Of a DNA stretch of 64,000 nt, positions 1 through 8,228 are shown one piece after another. A program made the translations under genes and the position numbers. Within the stretch, counting starts at the first letter, position 1. Each line of letters begins with the position of its first letter. Origin of the DNA: an uncultured Eubacteriales bacterium (GTDB taxonomy: Bacteria; Bacillota; Clostridia; Peptostreptococcales; Anaerovoracaceae). The DNA lies in the NCBI GenBank assembly GCA_902786815.1, contig CADADV010000009.1, positions 50,680-114,679 on the forward strand. The letters are read 5' to 3'. The notes under the pieces are model-generated. The model was given only the letters and a program-made list of their open reading frames with translations. It did not search any database and had not been told where the DNA came from.

Positions 1-465
1 GTCTGAGAGTTTGCGCTGCAGATAGCTGTCGGTCTCACCGGCTGCGCGTTCAATGTCCGCTGATGTGACGCCGCTGCGTTTCATCTCCGAGATCAGCTGG
101 TTGGTATTGGAGATGAAAGAGCTCTTGCCGTTCATAGTTTTGTATACGCTGAGACCGTCCGCGTCCGCGAGCCTGTCGATCAGGACAGAGAGCAGCATCT
201 GGCGGCCGTACTTGTCGATGAGATCCGGCTGCTTGCCGCCCTGCTCCTTGATGACCTTGTGGCCGAGGGATGAAAAGTCAGCCACCATAAGATCCAGGAG
301 CGCAGACCGGCCGTGGGTGGTCTTAAAATAATCCAGCGCATCCCGTTCCATCTGAAGAGAGGCCTGATCGGGGACGAGGATGATCGTCTGCTGATCAGGA
401 TCGACGTTGTCGAATATGAACTTGTTCTTGTCGCAGGCCTCGCCCGCATAGTAGATGTTCAGCAT
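1..465 (-). CDS. addB: AddB-type helicase-exonuclease subunit, N-terminal 155 residues (gene runs off the window)
   Basis: Reading leftward from the ATG at 465, the frame stays open to the window edge, so only the N-terminus is present. AddB pairs with AddA to process double-strand breaks for recombination. The segment IILVPDQASLQMERD and the following VADFSSLGHKVIKEQGG match the start of AddB proteins (strand-VPEQ-helix, then a conserved aromatic-Ser region). The usual Walker A at the extreme N-terminus is not visible: residues 5-12 read YYAGEACD instead of a GxxxxGKS loop. RexB-like AddB proteins also lack it. No clear Shine-Dalgarno sequence precedes the ATG. The family call rests on the N-terminus only, so AddB is likely rather than proven. 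Confidence 0.72.
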   Translation of the reverse strand, partial: MLNIYYAGEACDKNKFIFDNVDPDQQTIILVPDQASLQMERDALDYFKTTHGRSALLDLMVADFSSLGHKVIKEQGGKQPDLIDKYGRQMLLSVLIDRLADADGLSVYKTMNGKSSFISNTNQLISEMKRSGVTSADIERAAGETDSYLQRKLSD

Positions 466-485
466 AACAAATCTTGAGCCAAAAT

Positions 486-679
486 GTATCACGATTTAGG
501 ACAGGAACAAGCAAATGGTGATAGTTTTACCGATAAACGCCTGCTCCTGAGGGGTTCTGATGAAAAAAGTATCACGATTTCAGCTGCTTGAAGCCAAATC
601 GTGATACATATTTTTCTGATGAGCTGATTATTGAGGAAAAGTATCACGATTCCCCATGAAATGAGGCGAATAGTGGTAT
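486..679. repeat. Array of three 39-bp palindromic units (family 1, GTATCACGATTT)
   Basis: Three units start at 486, 569 and 641. Each begins GTATCACGATTT (11 of 12 in the third) and ends 39 bp later with its inverse AAATCGTGATAC. The middle unit (569-607) is a perfect 12-bp inverted repeat around a 15-bp centre. The right arms of units 1 and 3 are degenerate (AAATGGTGATAG and GAATAGTGGTAT). Start spacings are 83 and 72 bp. The array fills the gap between the nupQ-like stop and addB. Confidence 0.85.
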
Positions 680-710
680 GTTTTGCCTCTCAAAAAGCAG
701 CGGCGCAACT

Positions 711-1697
711 TCATCGGTCTTCTCGGAAGTACGGAAGGCCAAGTGCTTCCGGCGGCTGGTGTTCACGCTTGCGGCGCATGCTCGTGATGATCAGAACGAT
801 GATCGTAACGAGGTACGGCAGCATCTTGTAGAGCTCCTTGGTGGCCATGCCTGCGCCCGGAATGAACAGGTTCAGGATGTAGAGGCCGCCGAAGAGAATG
901 GATCCGAAGATCGCGACGTTCGGCTTCCACAGTGTGAAGATTACGAGGGCGATGGCCAGCCATCCTCTGTCACCGAATGCGTCGTTGGACCAGACGCCGT
1001 TGGCGTAATCCATGACGTAGAACAGTCCGCCGAGTCCTGCGATCATGCAGCCGATGCAGATCGCGAAGTATTTGTACTTGGTGACGTCGATACCGGCAGC
1101 ATCCGCTGTTGCAGGGTTCTCACCGATGGCTCTGAGCTGCAGTCCGATGCGTGTGCGCGTCAGGATGAACGCGGTCACGATGGCGATGGCTACGGCCAGG
1201 TAAGTCATGAACCCGTAAGACAGGAAGATTTTGCCGAAGGCGCCGCAGTCGTCCGCGAACGGAAGGGATCTGCGGAAGCATTTGCTGGTCGCAGAAAGTG
1301 CGATCGAAGGAACGGCGCTTCCTGTCAGCTTCATGAGGGAACCTCCGAAGAAGTTACCGAAGCCGATGCCGAAGGTTGTCATGGCCAGGCCGACTACGTT
1401 CTGGTTCGCACGGAGCGTTACCGTCAGGAAGGCAAACAGCAGTCCCATGATCAGCGCGCCGGCGAGACACGCCAGGAACGGAATCAGGATTGCCACAATC
1501 GGAACGACATGTCCTCCGCAGCTCTGCTCGTAGAGGAAGGAGCCGATGACGCCGCAGATGGCGCCGACATACATAACGCCCGGGATACCCAGGTTCAGGC
1601 TTCCGACTTTCTCGGATATTGTTTCGCCGGTACATCCGAACAGGAGCGGCATGCCCTGCAGTATGGCTCTAGGAATAAAAGCAACTAAACTGAACAT
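711..1697 (-). CDS. ABC transporter permease, purine-nucleoside importer (NupQ-like)
   Basis: This is a 328-residue polytopic membrane protein of the BPD_transp_2 permease family, the second permease of Bmp/Nup-type nucleoside importers. The N-terminal region ATLQG-like AILQGMPLLFGCTGETISEK and the following NLGIPGVMYVGA are typical: the EKxGxxNLGxEG motif sits between the first membrane segments. Its ATG overlaps the stop codon of the upstream permease gene (TAATG at 1695-1699), implying translational coupling. It is the last gene of the operon formed with the lipoprotein, ATPase and first permease. The substrate is inferred from the family and from the guanine-class riboswitch ahead of the operon. 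Confidence 0.88.
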   Translation of the reverse strand: MFSLVAFIPRAILQGMPLLFGCTGETISEKVGSLNLGIPGVMYVGAICGVIGSFLYEQSCGGHVVPIVAILIPFLACLAGALIMGLLFAFLTVTLRANQNVVGLAMTTFGIGFGNFFGGSLMKLTGSAVPSIALSATSKCFRRSLPFADDCGAFGKIFLSYGFMTYLAVAIAIVTAFILTRTRIGLQLRAIGENPATADAAGIDVTKYKYFAICIGCMIAGLGGLFYVMDYANGVWSNDAFGDRGWLAIALVIFTLWKPNVAIFGSILFGGLYILNLFIPGAGMATKELYKMLPYLVTIIVLIITSMRRKREHQPPEALGLPYFREDR

Positions 1698-2809
1698 TAT
1701 GCTTCCTCCTTTCCGGATGATTTTCTGACGTGCATCTTATACTGTATGAAAAACTCAACGCCGATGATGAAGAAGATGATGATCCCTGTCAGGATATCTC
1801 CAAAGGCTTCATTGAGTCCGTAGGATGTCGCGATCTCGCTGGCACCCTGTCCCATAAATACGATGAGGAAGCTGCAAAGGATCATGACGATGACGTTGAA
1901 CTGCGCCAGCCATGAAACCATGATGCCGGTGAATCCCATGCCGCCGGCGATGGTCGTCGTGATCGTGTGGTCAGAGCCGGATACCAGCAGCCAGCCGGCG
2001 AATCCGCAGATCGCACCGGACAGGATCAACGTACGGATGATGACTTTGTCGACGCTGATGCCGACGTAAGTCGCCGTCCGCTGGCTCTCTCCGACAACGG
2101 CGATCTCATAGCCGTGCTTGCTGTATTTGAGGTACACGTGCATGCCGATGGTGACCAGTACGACGAGAGCTACGATCAGTCCGTAGCTGTTGGCGCCGAT
2201 ATACGGCAGCCAGCCTGCCTGCGACGACTGGTTGATGATGCCGACGTGTCCGGATCCTTTCGGTACTTCCCATTTGATGATGAAGTATGCGACAAGCTGG
2301 ATCGCTACGTAGTTCATCATCAGGGTGAACAGTGTCTCGTTGGTTCCCCACTTGGCTTTGAAAATGGCCGGGATCATCGCCCAGATCGCGCCGGTCACAA
2401 CGGCTGCGAGCAGCATGACAATCAGAAGCACCGGGCCGGGAAGTTTGTCTCCCAGATACAGCATGCAAAGCGCCGTCGCCCAGGCTCCGATGAGGACCTG
2501 CCCTTCACCGCCCAGGTTCCAGAACTTCATCTTGTACGCCGGGGTCAGCGCGATGGAGATCAGAAGCAGCAGGGACAGCTCTTTCAGTGTGATCCATACT
2601 TTACGGCTTGTTCCAAAAGCACCCATGAACATGGTCGAGTAAATATCGAAGGGGTTCATGTGCACCACGCACATGATGATGACAGCATCGACGATCAGCG
2701 CCGCGATGATCGCCAGGGCCCGGTAGGTCCAGCTGTGTTTCCTGTCGATGTCCTCCCGCCGCGAAAGCTTGATGAGAGGCTCTTTTCTCAGTTTACGTTT
2801 TTCTGTCAT
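1697..2809 (-). CDS. ABC transporter permease, purine-nucleoside importer (NupP-like)
   Basis: This is a 370-residue integral membrane permease of the BPD_transp_2 family. It starts at MTEKRKLRKEP. I chose that ATG (2809) because GAGGAGGCG lies just upstream and because a longer start would overlap the ATPase gene. A basic cytoplasmic N-terminus is followed by about ten hydrophobic segments. The motif FWNLGGEGQVLIGAWA is the conserved cytoplasmic-loop region that contacts the ATPase. The stop codon of the preceding ATPase gene lies at 2811-2813, and this gene overlaps nupQ by one base at its 3' end. It should form the translocation pore together with the 711-1697 product. Confidence 0.88.
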   Translation of the reverse strand: MTEKRKLRKEPLIKLSRREDIDRKHSWTYRALAIIAALIVDAVIIMCVVHMNPFDIYSTMFMGAFGTSRKVWITLKELSLLLLISIALTPAYKMKFWNLGGEGQVLIGAWATALCMLYLGDKLPGPVLLIVMLLAAVVTGAIWAMIPAIFKAKWGTNETLFTLMMNYVAIQLVAYFIIKWEVPKGSGHVGIINQSSQAGWLPYIGANSYGLIVALVVLVTIGMHVYLKYSKHGYEIAVVGESQRTATYVGISVDKVIIRTLILSGAICGFAGWLLVSGSDHTITTTIAGGMGFTGIMVSWLAQFNVIVMILCSFLIVFMGQGASEIATSYGLNEAFGDILTGIIIFFIIGVEFFIQYKMHVRKSSGKEEA

Positions 2810-2810
2810 A

Positions 2811-4429
2811 TTACGCCTCCTCACTTTCCGACGGCTCATCCGACGGTCCGTCCGGATCGTCGTCCATCAGTTTCATAACATTGATCTTGGCGATATGGTC
2901 GCCGCTGTACTTGGTCATGAGCAGTCCGAGTTCTTCCTTCGTCGTCGAACGCGCGTCCACCAGCCCGCTGACTTTGCCTTCGCACAGGACCAGGATCCTG
3001 TCGCAAAGTTCAACCAGTACGTCCAGATCCTCGCCGACGTAGACGACGCCGACGCCCTTCTTCTTTTCATCCGAGAGGATGTTGTAGATCGTGTAGGACG
3101 TGTTGATGTCCAGGCCTCTGACGGCGTAGGCTGTCATGAGGACTCTCGGCGCCAGGGAGATCTCTCTGCCGACCAGAACCTTCTGTACGTTTCCGCCGGA
3201 GAGTTTCCGGACCGGCGTGTATATGTTCGGCGTGGAGACCTCGAGTTTTTCACGGATCTCCTCCGCCAGCTCGCGAGGTTCTTTCTCTCTCGTGAAGACG
3301 CCTCTGCCTTCGTTATACGAACGCAAAAGCATATTCCCTACCATGCCCATGTTGCCGACCAGGCCCATGCCGAGTCTGTCCTCCGGGACAAAGGCAAGAG
3401 AGATGCCGAGGTTTTTGATGTCGTTGACATCCTTGCCAAGAAGCTGTATTTCATCGTTGTTGTCGATAGCACGGTACAGGATGCTGCTGCCGGGTTCTGC
3501 CTTCTGCAGTCCTGCGATGGCTTCCAGCAGTTCCTTCTGTCCTGCGCCGGCGATCCCGGCGATGCCCAGGATCTCCCCGCCCCTGATGGTGAATGTGACA
3601 TCATCGAGGGCCTTGATGCCGTATTTATTCAGACAAGTCAGATGCTCGATCCGGACGAGGTCTTTGACGTCCACCGGATCGGTTCTGTCTATGTTGAGTT
3701 CGACTTTCTTACCCACCATCATCTCGGTGAGGGAGCTCTCCGTGGCGTCCTTCGTATCGACGACGCCCACATATTCGCCTTTGCGGAGAACTGCGACTCT
3801 GTCCGAAAGTTCCAGTACTTCCTGGAGCTTGTGGGTGATGATCACGATGGTCCTGCCGTGGTCTTTCATGGCTCTGAGCACGAAGAAGAGTTTCTCTGTT
3901 TCCTGCGGCGTAAGTACCGCCGTCGGTTCGTCCAGGATCAGGATCTTCGCGCCTCTGTAGAGGACCTTGATGATCTCTACCGTCTGCTTTTCGGAGACGG
4001 ACATTTCGTAGATTTTCTTGTTCAGATCGATCTCGAAACCGTATCTGTCTACAGTCTCTCTGATGTCCTTCAGGATCGCCTTCTTGTCCAGCTTTTGCTT
4101 GCCGGGCATACCGAGGATGATGTTCTCGGCGGCGCTGAATACATCGACCAGCTTGAAGTGCTGGTGGATCATGCCGATCTGATAATCAAAAGCATCCTGA
4201 GGGGAACGGATCACGGCTTCTTCGCCGTCTACGAAAATCTGTCCGCCGTCAGGAGCATAGATGCCTGCGAGCTCATCAGAGTGGTCTTGCCGCTTCCGTT
4301 CTCGCCCAGAAGGGAAAGGATCTCACCCGCATAGATGTCCATGCTGATGTTGTTATTGGCTGTGACCGAGCCGAATGTCTTCGTGACATTCCGCAGGGAA
4401 ACAGCGACTTTCTTTTCAGGAGTGCTCAA
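2811..4429 (-). pseudogene. Duplicated-domain ABC ATPase of the nucleoside importer (NupO-like), frameshifted after Walker A
   Basis: Two consecutive frames together encode one protein of about 540 residues. The first runs from a TTG start at 4429 behind AAGGAGGAGGG and contains Walker A (GENGSGKTT, residues 42-50). It goes out of frame near 4261-4273 and stops at 4229. The rest of domain 1 continues one frame over ([17 protein letters not shown], then IRSPQDAF, Q-loop GMIHQHFK, signature SVSEKQTVE, Walker B ILILDEPTAVLTPQE). Domain 2 follows with signature LSGGNVQKVLVGRE. Adding one or four bases would restore the frame; four bases (a second copy of CTCG) gives the usual family length. All other operon genes are intact, so this could be a sequence error, a recent mutation or a slippage switch. 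Without repair no product would have both Walker A and Walker B of domain 1. Confidence 0.8.
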
Positions 4430-4483
4430 GGCCCTCCTCCTTTCTGTTGTTCACATGCCGGACTCAGCCGGAAATAAGAATCA

Positions 4484-4513
4484 GGAAAACCCCGGAAGGA
4501 TCCGGGGTTTTCC
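4484..4513 (-). terminator. Perfect 13-bp hairpin between the lipoprotein and ATPase genes
   Basis: A 13-bp stem (GGAAAACCCCGGA with TCCGGGGTTTTCC) closes a 4-base AGGA loop. On the minus-strand transcript it ends in TTTTCC, so it may act as a partial terminator or as an mRNA-stabilising 3' end. Such hairpins are common after the binding-protein gene of an ABC operon, where they raise the amount of binding protein relative to membrane parts. Confidence 0.75.
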
Positions 4514-4530
4514 GGCTGTATTGCTTTTGC

Positions 4531-5793
4531 TTAGAATGCTGTGTCGAGGAGCTTGATGCCGTCGATCTGCAGATCGAAGTATGGAGCGGAACGGAACTTG
4601 GATTCCTTGAACGCGCCGTCTTCGATAACGTCTGTGTCACCCTGATATTCAGCGTCTGTGTCAACGTCAGCCATGTACTTCGTAACGTGACCGTCGCCGT
4701 CCACCTCAGCGTTGGCATTGATGCCCTTTTCTTTGTCAACCGTTACTGTGAATGTGGATGTGTCGAATACTTCGATGGATCCGTCCTTCAGGCCGGCTTC
4801 CACTTCAGCGATCTTGTCTGTTGTACCTTCTGCAGCAACCTTTTCGTTGATGTCAGTCAGAACTACGGAACCTGTCTCGAGGTCGCCTGTCCAGTCAGCA
4901 TCGATTGCTTCGCCGTTCTGAACAGCTTCCATGCAGTACTTGTAGTACGGTACCCAGTCGATTCTAGAGGAAACGATGAATGTCTCCGGGCAAGCTTCGA
5001 TGGTGCTGCCGTTGTAGGAAACGTCAGGAATACCTGCGTTTTCGCAAGCTGTCGGAGCCCCCATGGAGTCAGCGTGCTGTGAAAGGAGAACGCAGCCGTC
5101 GTTGATCAGCTTGTTAGCGCCCTCTTTTTCGAGAGTCTCGTCATACCATGAACCTGTGAAGGTAACTTCCATTGTAGCGGATTCGCACTGGGAACGTGCG
5201 CCGAGGAAGAAGGATGTGTAGCCTGAAACTACTTCTGCATATGTGAATGCACCTACATAACCGATCTTCGCCTGGTCAGCGGTGATCTTGCCTTCTTCGA
5301 TCATCTGGTTCAGCTTCAGACCAGCTGCAACACCTGCCAGGTAACGACCCTGATAGATGGATGCGAACGCATTGTGATAGTTGTCAAGACCTTCTGTGTG
5401 AGCCTTGGTTCCTGTTGAGTGGCAGAACTGTACATCCGGGAATTCCTTCGCTGCCTGGATCATGTAGTCTTCATGACCGAATGAGTCAGCGAATACGATG
5501 CCGCATCCTGCGTCGACCAGCTCAGCTGCTGCTTCGTAGCATTCCTGGCCTTCCGGAACGTTGGTCTTGATGATAGGCTCGATGCCCAGCTCTTCACATG
5601 CCGCATTGGCAGCGTCGATGAAGTTCTTGTCATAAGTTGAGTTTTCATCGTGCAGGCAGATGAATCCGGCCTTCATAGCCTGATCTGAATTGCCTTCCTC
5701 GCCGCCTTCTTCTGATCCGCCGCATCCTGTGAAGACTGTTGTGAATGCGAAGATCATTGTGAGCGCAAGTACCAGTGATAATACTTTCTTCAT
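4531..5793 (-). CDS. BMP-family substrate-binding lipoprotein of the nucleoside importer
   Basis: This is a 420-residue lipoprotein. A signal peptide (MKKVLSLVLALTMIFAFTTV) leads to a lipobox FTGC, so the mature protein is anchored by Cys23 outside the membrane. The body matches the Bmp family (PF02608): the ADQAKIGYVGAFTYAEVVSGYTSF region and the IVSSRIDWVPYYKY segment are characteristic. These proteins capture nucleosides for Nup-type transporters. The gene is first in the operon, preceded by GGAGGAG, a terminator hairpin, a guanine-class riboswitch and a strong promoter. The C-terminal third is acidic and less conserved. Confidence 0.9.
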   Translation of the reverse strand: MKKVLSLVLALTMIFAFTTVFTGCGGSEEGGEEGNSDQAMKAGFICLHDENSTYDKNFIDAANAACEELGIEPIIKTNVPEGQECYEAAAELVDAGCGIVFADSFGHEDYMIQAAKEFPDVQFCHSTGTKAHTEGLDNYHNAFASIYQGRYLAGVAAGLKLNQMIEEGKITADQAKIGYVGAFTYAEVVSGYTSFFLGARSQCESATMEVTFTGSWYDETLEKEGANKLINDGCVLLSQHADSMGAPTACENAGIPDVSYNGSTIEACPETFIVSSRIDWVPYYKYCMEAVQNGEAIDADWTGDLETGSVVLTDINEKVAAEGTTDKIAEVEAGLKDGSIEVFDTSTFTVTVDKEKGINANAEVDGDGHVTKYMADVDTDAEYQGDTDVIEDGAFKESKFRSAPYFDLQIDGIKLLDTAF

Positions 5794-5842
5794 TTTCTCC
5801 TCCTAATTAATCTTTCGAGAAACAACTTTGAGAAATAACAAA

Positions 5843-5864
5843 GACAGGTCTTGGAAAACCTGTC
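5843..5864 (-). terminator. Terminator hairpin of the riboswitch expression platform
   Basis: GACAGGT pairs with ACCTGTC around an 8-base loop, followed on the minus transcript by TTTGTTATTTC. It lies between the aptamer and the lipoprotein start. CCAA in its loop can alternatively pair with the TTGG of the aptamer P1 3' strand, giving a plausible antiterminator, so ligand binding would switch transcription off. Confidence 0.65.
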
Positions 5865-5897
5865 CGCCAACTTCTACAGCACTACCACTAGAGTCAT

Positions 5898-5964
5898 ACC
5901 AATAGTCGTAACTCAGGTGTTACGGTAGAAACGCACTGAACCATTTCCTCGTGCTTATATTGGC
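5898..5964 (-). promoter_or_regulatory. Purine riboswitch aptamer (guanine/hypoxanthine type) with atypical loops
   Basis: On the minus strand, P1 is GCCAA paired with TTGGT. The junction strands are canonical: ATATAA, then GTTTCTACC between P2 and P3, then GACTAT after P3. The C of GACTAT corresponds to the specificity nucleotide that selects guanine over adenine. P3 is GTAAC/GTTAC. P2 is short (GCAC/GTGC, extendable past a bulge). The kissing-loop GG (ATGG in L2) and CC (ACC in L3) are present, but L2 is longer and L3 one base shorter than usual. Position, strand and the nucleoside importer downstream all fit regulation by guanine or hypoxanthine. Confidence 0.85.
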
Positions 5965-6082
5965 TTTTATAAAATTCGCATGGCTTGTGGATTGTTTCTC
6001 GCCTGTACACAACATATTGTGCTTTTGCTGCTTTGTTGATGCTGCGTGCGTGGTCCGATGACACTCCGCCTGCCACGTTTTG

Positions 6083-6111
6083 AGTGTACCAATTCAGGGG
6101 CAAAGTGTCAA
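6083..6111 (-). promoter_or_regulatory. Sigma-A-type promoter of the nucleoside importer operon
   Basis: TTGACA (6111-6106), a 17-bp spacer and TACACT (6088-6083) on the minus strand. The predicted start near 6076 gives a leader of about 280 nt holding the riboswitch and terminator. Confidence 0.75.
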
Positions 6112-6218
6112 TTGATTATCTTGTTTTCAGACGGTATTTTCGCGCTGTTTTGTGCTTATTTTTAAATACAATCCCAATGGTTTCCAAATCATGCAAATCA
6201 TTTCCAAAACAGGGGTAA

Positions 6219-6257
6219 TTTACAGGGCCATGGGTTAGTTGAGTTTACAGGGCCATG
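6219..6257. repeat. Direct repeat TTTACAGGGCCATG, two copies 25 bp apart
   Basis: Exact 14-bp copies at 6219-6232 and 6244-6257 lie just upstream of the -10 element for the surface protein gene. They could be an operator; no regulator is identifiable. Confidence 0.7.
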
Positions 6258-6274
6258 CCCCGCCGTTGTATCTG

Positions 6275-6283
6275 TGCTATAAT
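6275..6283 (+). promoter_or_regulatory. Extended -10 promoter of the surface protein gene
   Basis: TG-C-TATAAT (TATAAT at 6278-6283), with no convincing -35 at 17 bp. A leader of about 58 nt precedes the start at 6348. Confidence 0.55.
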
Positions 6284-6347
6284 GTTTCATAACATGAAAT
6301 GACGATAGCTCGAGCTGACAGACTTGAACTGACAGAAAGGAACGACT

Positions 6348-8159
6348 ATGAATATTCGTGATTTTGCAAAAGGCGCCGGACTGGCGATCGTATTCGCAGC
6401 TGTGATGGCTTTTGCTTTTGCGGCGGGGACCTCGGAGTGCGCGGCGGATACTGCAACAACTGATGTCACCATTGAATGCGGTAGCGGGCATGAAGCCTTT
6501 GCCGTGAAGCTGAAAGACGCACTCGACATGGACAGTAACGAAGAGATGACTGTCTCTTATAACAACCAGCATTATATCCTCAACACGCAAGCTTCCGTAT
6601 CAGGTACGCAGGTTACTGTTACTTGTCCTAGGTTTTCTCTCCACAATAACATTCCCGTATTGATTGGAGCCTTGCGAAAGGGAATCGGGGAGAAGCTAAC
6701 GCGCATGAGCGGCAATACCGTATATACTGGTCCGCATGGATACACCATGGATAACGGAGAGCTATTATGGAATTCTGAGGTTAGCTATCATCCTTCTTAC
6801 ATATATGAAAGCATCACCAATTATGGTGGTTGTGATTATTATAAAGCTTTTGCGTCTTATCAGCAGGATGTTGATTATTTCTCGGATCTTACAGTCAACA
6901 GAATCACTGAACTCTACCTTCTCTGGCAAAAGCCTTACACTCGGAATGTCGAAGTTACAATCGACACACCGCTTTGCGGCAGTACTGATGGACCATCTGT
7001 GACGTGTGAAACCTTACCTTTCCTTACTTATACAGCTGTCGTATCAACCCCTATAGAAGAACCAGTCTGGATCAGCGATAAACCAGACGGTGTTGCATTG
7101 TATCATGATGTTTGGAGCATGTATTCCTACAAGGGCGCACTGAAAGGCGGAACCCCGTACTACGCCTGCGCCGTTTTTCATGCGCCGTGGGGGTATTACT
7201 TCCCTGAGAGCTTCAATAATGTAACTGTCAACGGGCAATCCGCAGATGATGCTGACGTCTGGGTTGGAATGCGTGAGAACACATACGAGTATCTCTATGT
7301 GGGTGCTGAAATGACACCGGAACATGTCTGGGACAACAACTGGACGTTGACCAAAGCGCCGACCTGCAGCGCGGAAGGTACTGAAACACGTTACTGTACG
7401 AATAAGTGCGGTGCGAGTGAAGACCAGCCCGTCTCCATCGATCCTGAGGCGCACGCGTGGGGTGCCTGGACGACTGTGAAGAAACCGACGGCACTGAACG
7501 CCGGCAGCGAGCAGCGCGTGTGTGAGTACAACGACACTCATGTTGAGAAGCGCACCCTTCCTGCCACCGGGGTCAGCGGCACGCTCCTGGCGCAGATGAA
7601 ATCGAGCGGCAAAACCAAACTGAATCTGACGTGGGCCAAGATCAAAGGCGCCGAAGGCTACGATATCTTCTTCGCAAAGTGCAACACCAAAGAATCGAGG
7701 ACGAAGCTCAAGCGTGTCAAGACGATCAAAGGCAACGCCACCTTCGCATGGACGAAGAGCGGGCTGAAGAAGCAAACCGCCTACAAGGCACAGGTGAAGG
7801 CCTTTGCTTACAAGGACGGCAAGAAGACGTACGTCAAAACCAGTCCTGCCGTCCACGTGTTCACTACCGGCGGCTCAAGCAAATACACCAACCCGAAGAG
7901 CGTCAGTGTGAACAAGACTGCTGTTTCCTTGAAAACAGGACGCACGTTCCAGATCAAAGGCAAAGTCGTCAAACTGAGCACGAAGAAAAAACTGATCCCG
8001 AAGCCCCACGGTCCTGTACTGCGCTACTGCAGCAGCAATAAGTCTGTTGCCGCCGTCAGCTCAGCCGGCAAGATCACAGCGAAAAAAGCCGGCAAGTGCA
8101 CCGTCTACGTTCTCGCGGTGAACGGCGCCAGAAAGTCCATTGCAGTCACCGTGAAATAA
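6348..8159 (+). CDS. Secreted repeat-containing surface protein with FN3-like and Big2-like C-terminal domains
   Basis: This is a 603-residue protein with an N-terminal signal peptide (hydrophobic residues about 10-28, likely cleavage after AGTSECAA or nearby). Residues about 30-320 are unassigned. Residues about 325-405 hold two small Cys/Trp modules (HVWDNNWTLTKAPTCSAEG and HAWGAWTTVKKPTALNAG) of the kind found as tandem modules in clostridial surface proteins. An FN3-like domain follows (about 410-510; LTWAKIKGAEGYDIFFA). A bacterial Ig-like Big2 domain ends the protein (about 515-603; KSVSVNKTAVSLKTGRTF and ITAKKAGKCTVYV). AGAAAGGAACG precedes the ATG. The stretch at about 6600-7100 is visibly more AT-rich than the Lys-rich C-terminal part, suggesting a mosaic gene. 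There is no sortase motif or membrane anchor. The function is unknown; adhesion or cell-wall association is only an inference from the domains. Confidence 0.8.
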   Translation: MNIRDFAKGAGLAIVFAAVMAFAFAAGTSECAADTATTDVTIECGSGHEAFAVKLKDALDMDSNEEMTVSYNNQHYILNTQASVSGTQVTVTCPRFSLHNNIPVLIGALRKGIGEKLTRMSGNTVYTGPHGYTMDNGELLWNSEVSYHPSYIYESITNYGGCDYYKAFASYQQDVDYFSDLTVNRITELYLLWQKPYTRNVEVTIDTPLCGSTDGPSVTCETLPFLTYTAVVSTPIEEPVWISDKPDGVALYHDVWSMYSYKGALKGGTPYYACAVFHAPWGYYFPESFNNVTVNGQSADDADVWVGMRENTYEYLYVGAEMTPEHVWDNNWTLTKAPTCSAEGTETRYCTNKCGASEDQPVSIDPEAHAWGAWTTVKKPTALNAGSEQRVCEYNDTHVEKRTLPATGVSGTLLAQMKSSGKTKLNLTWAKIKGAEGYDIFFAKCNTKESRTKLKRVKTIKGNATFAWTKSGLKKQTAYKAQVKAFAYKDGKKTYVKTSPAVHVFTTGGSSKYTNPKSVSVNKTAVSLKTGRTFQIKGKVVKLSTKKKLIPKPHGPVLRYCSSNKSVAAVSSAGKITAKKAGKCTVYVLAVNGARKSIAVTVK

Positions 8160-8228
8160 GGGTAGAATAAAGTATGCGTTAATGTTTTTGCAGACAGGAA
8201 ATCATGCTTTTGCATGTGGAGGAAGATG

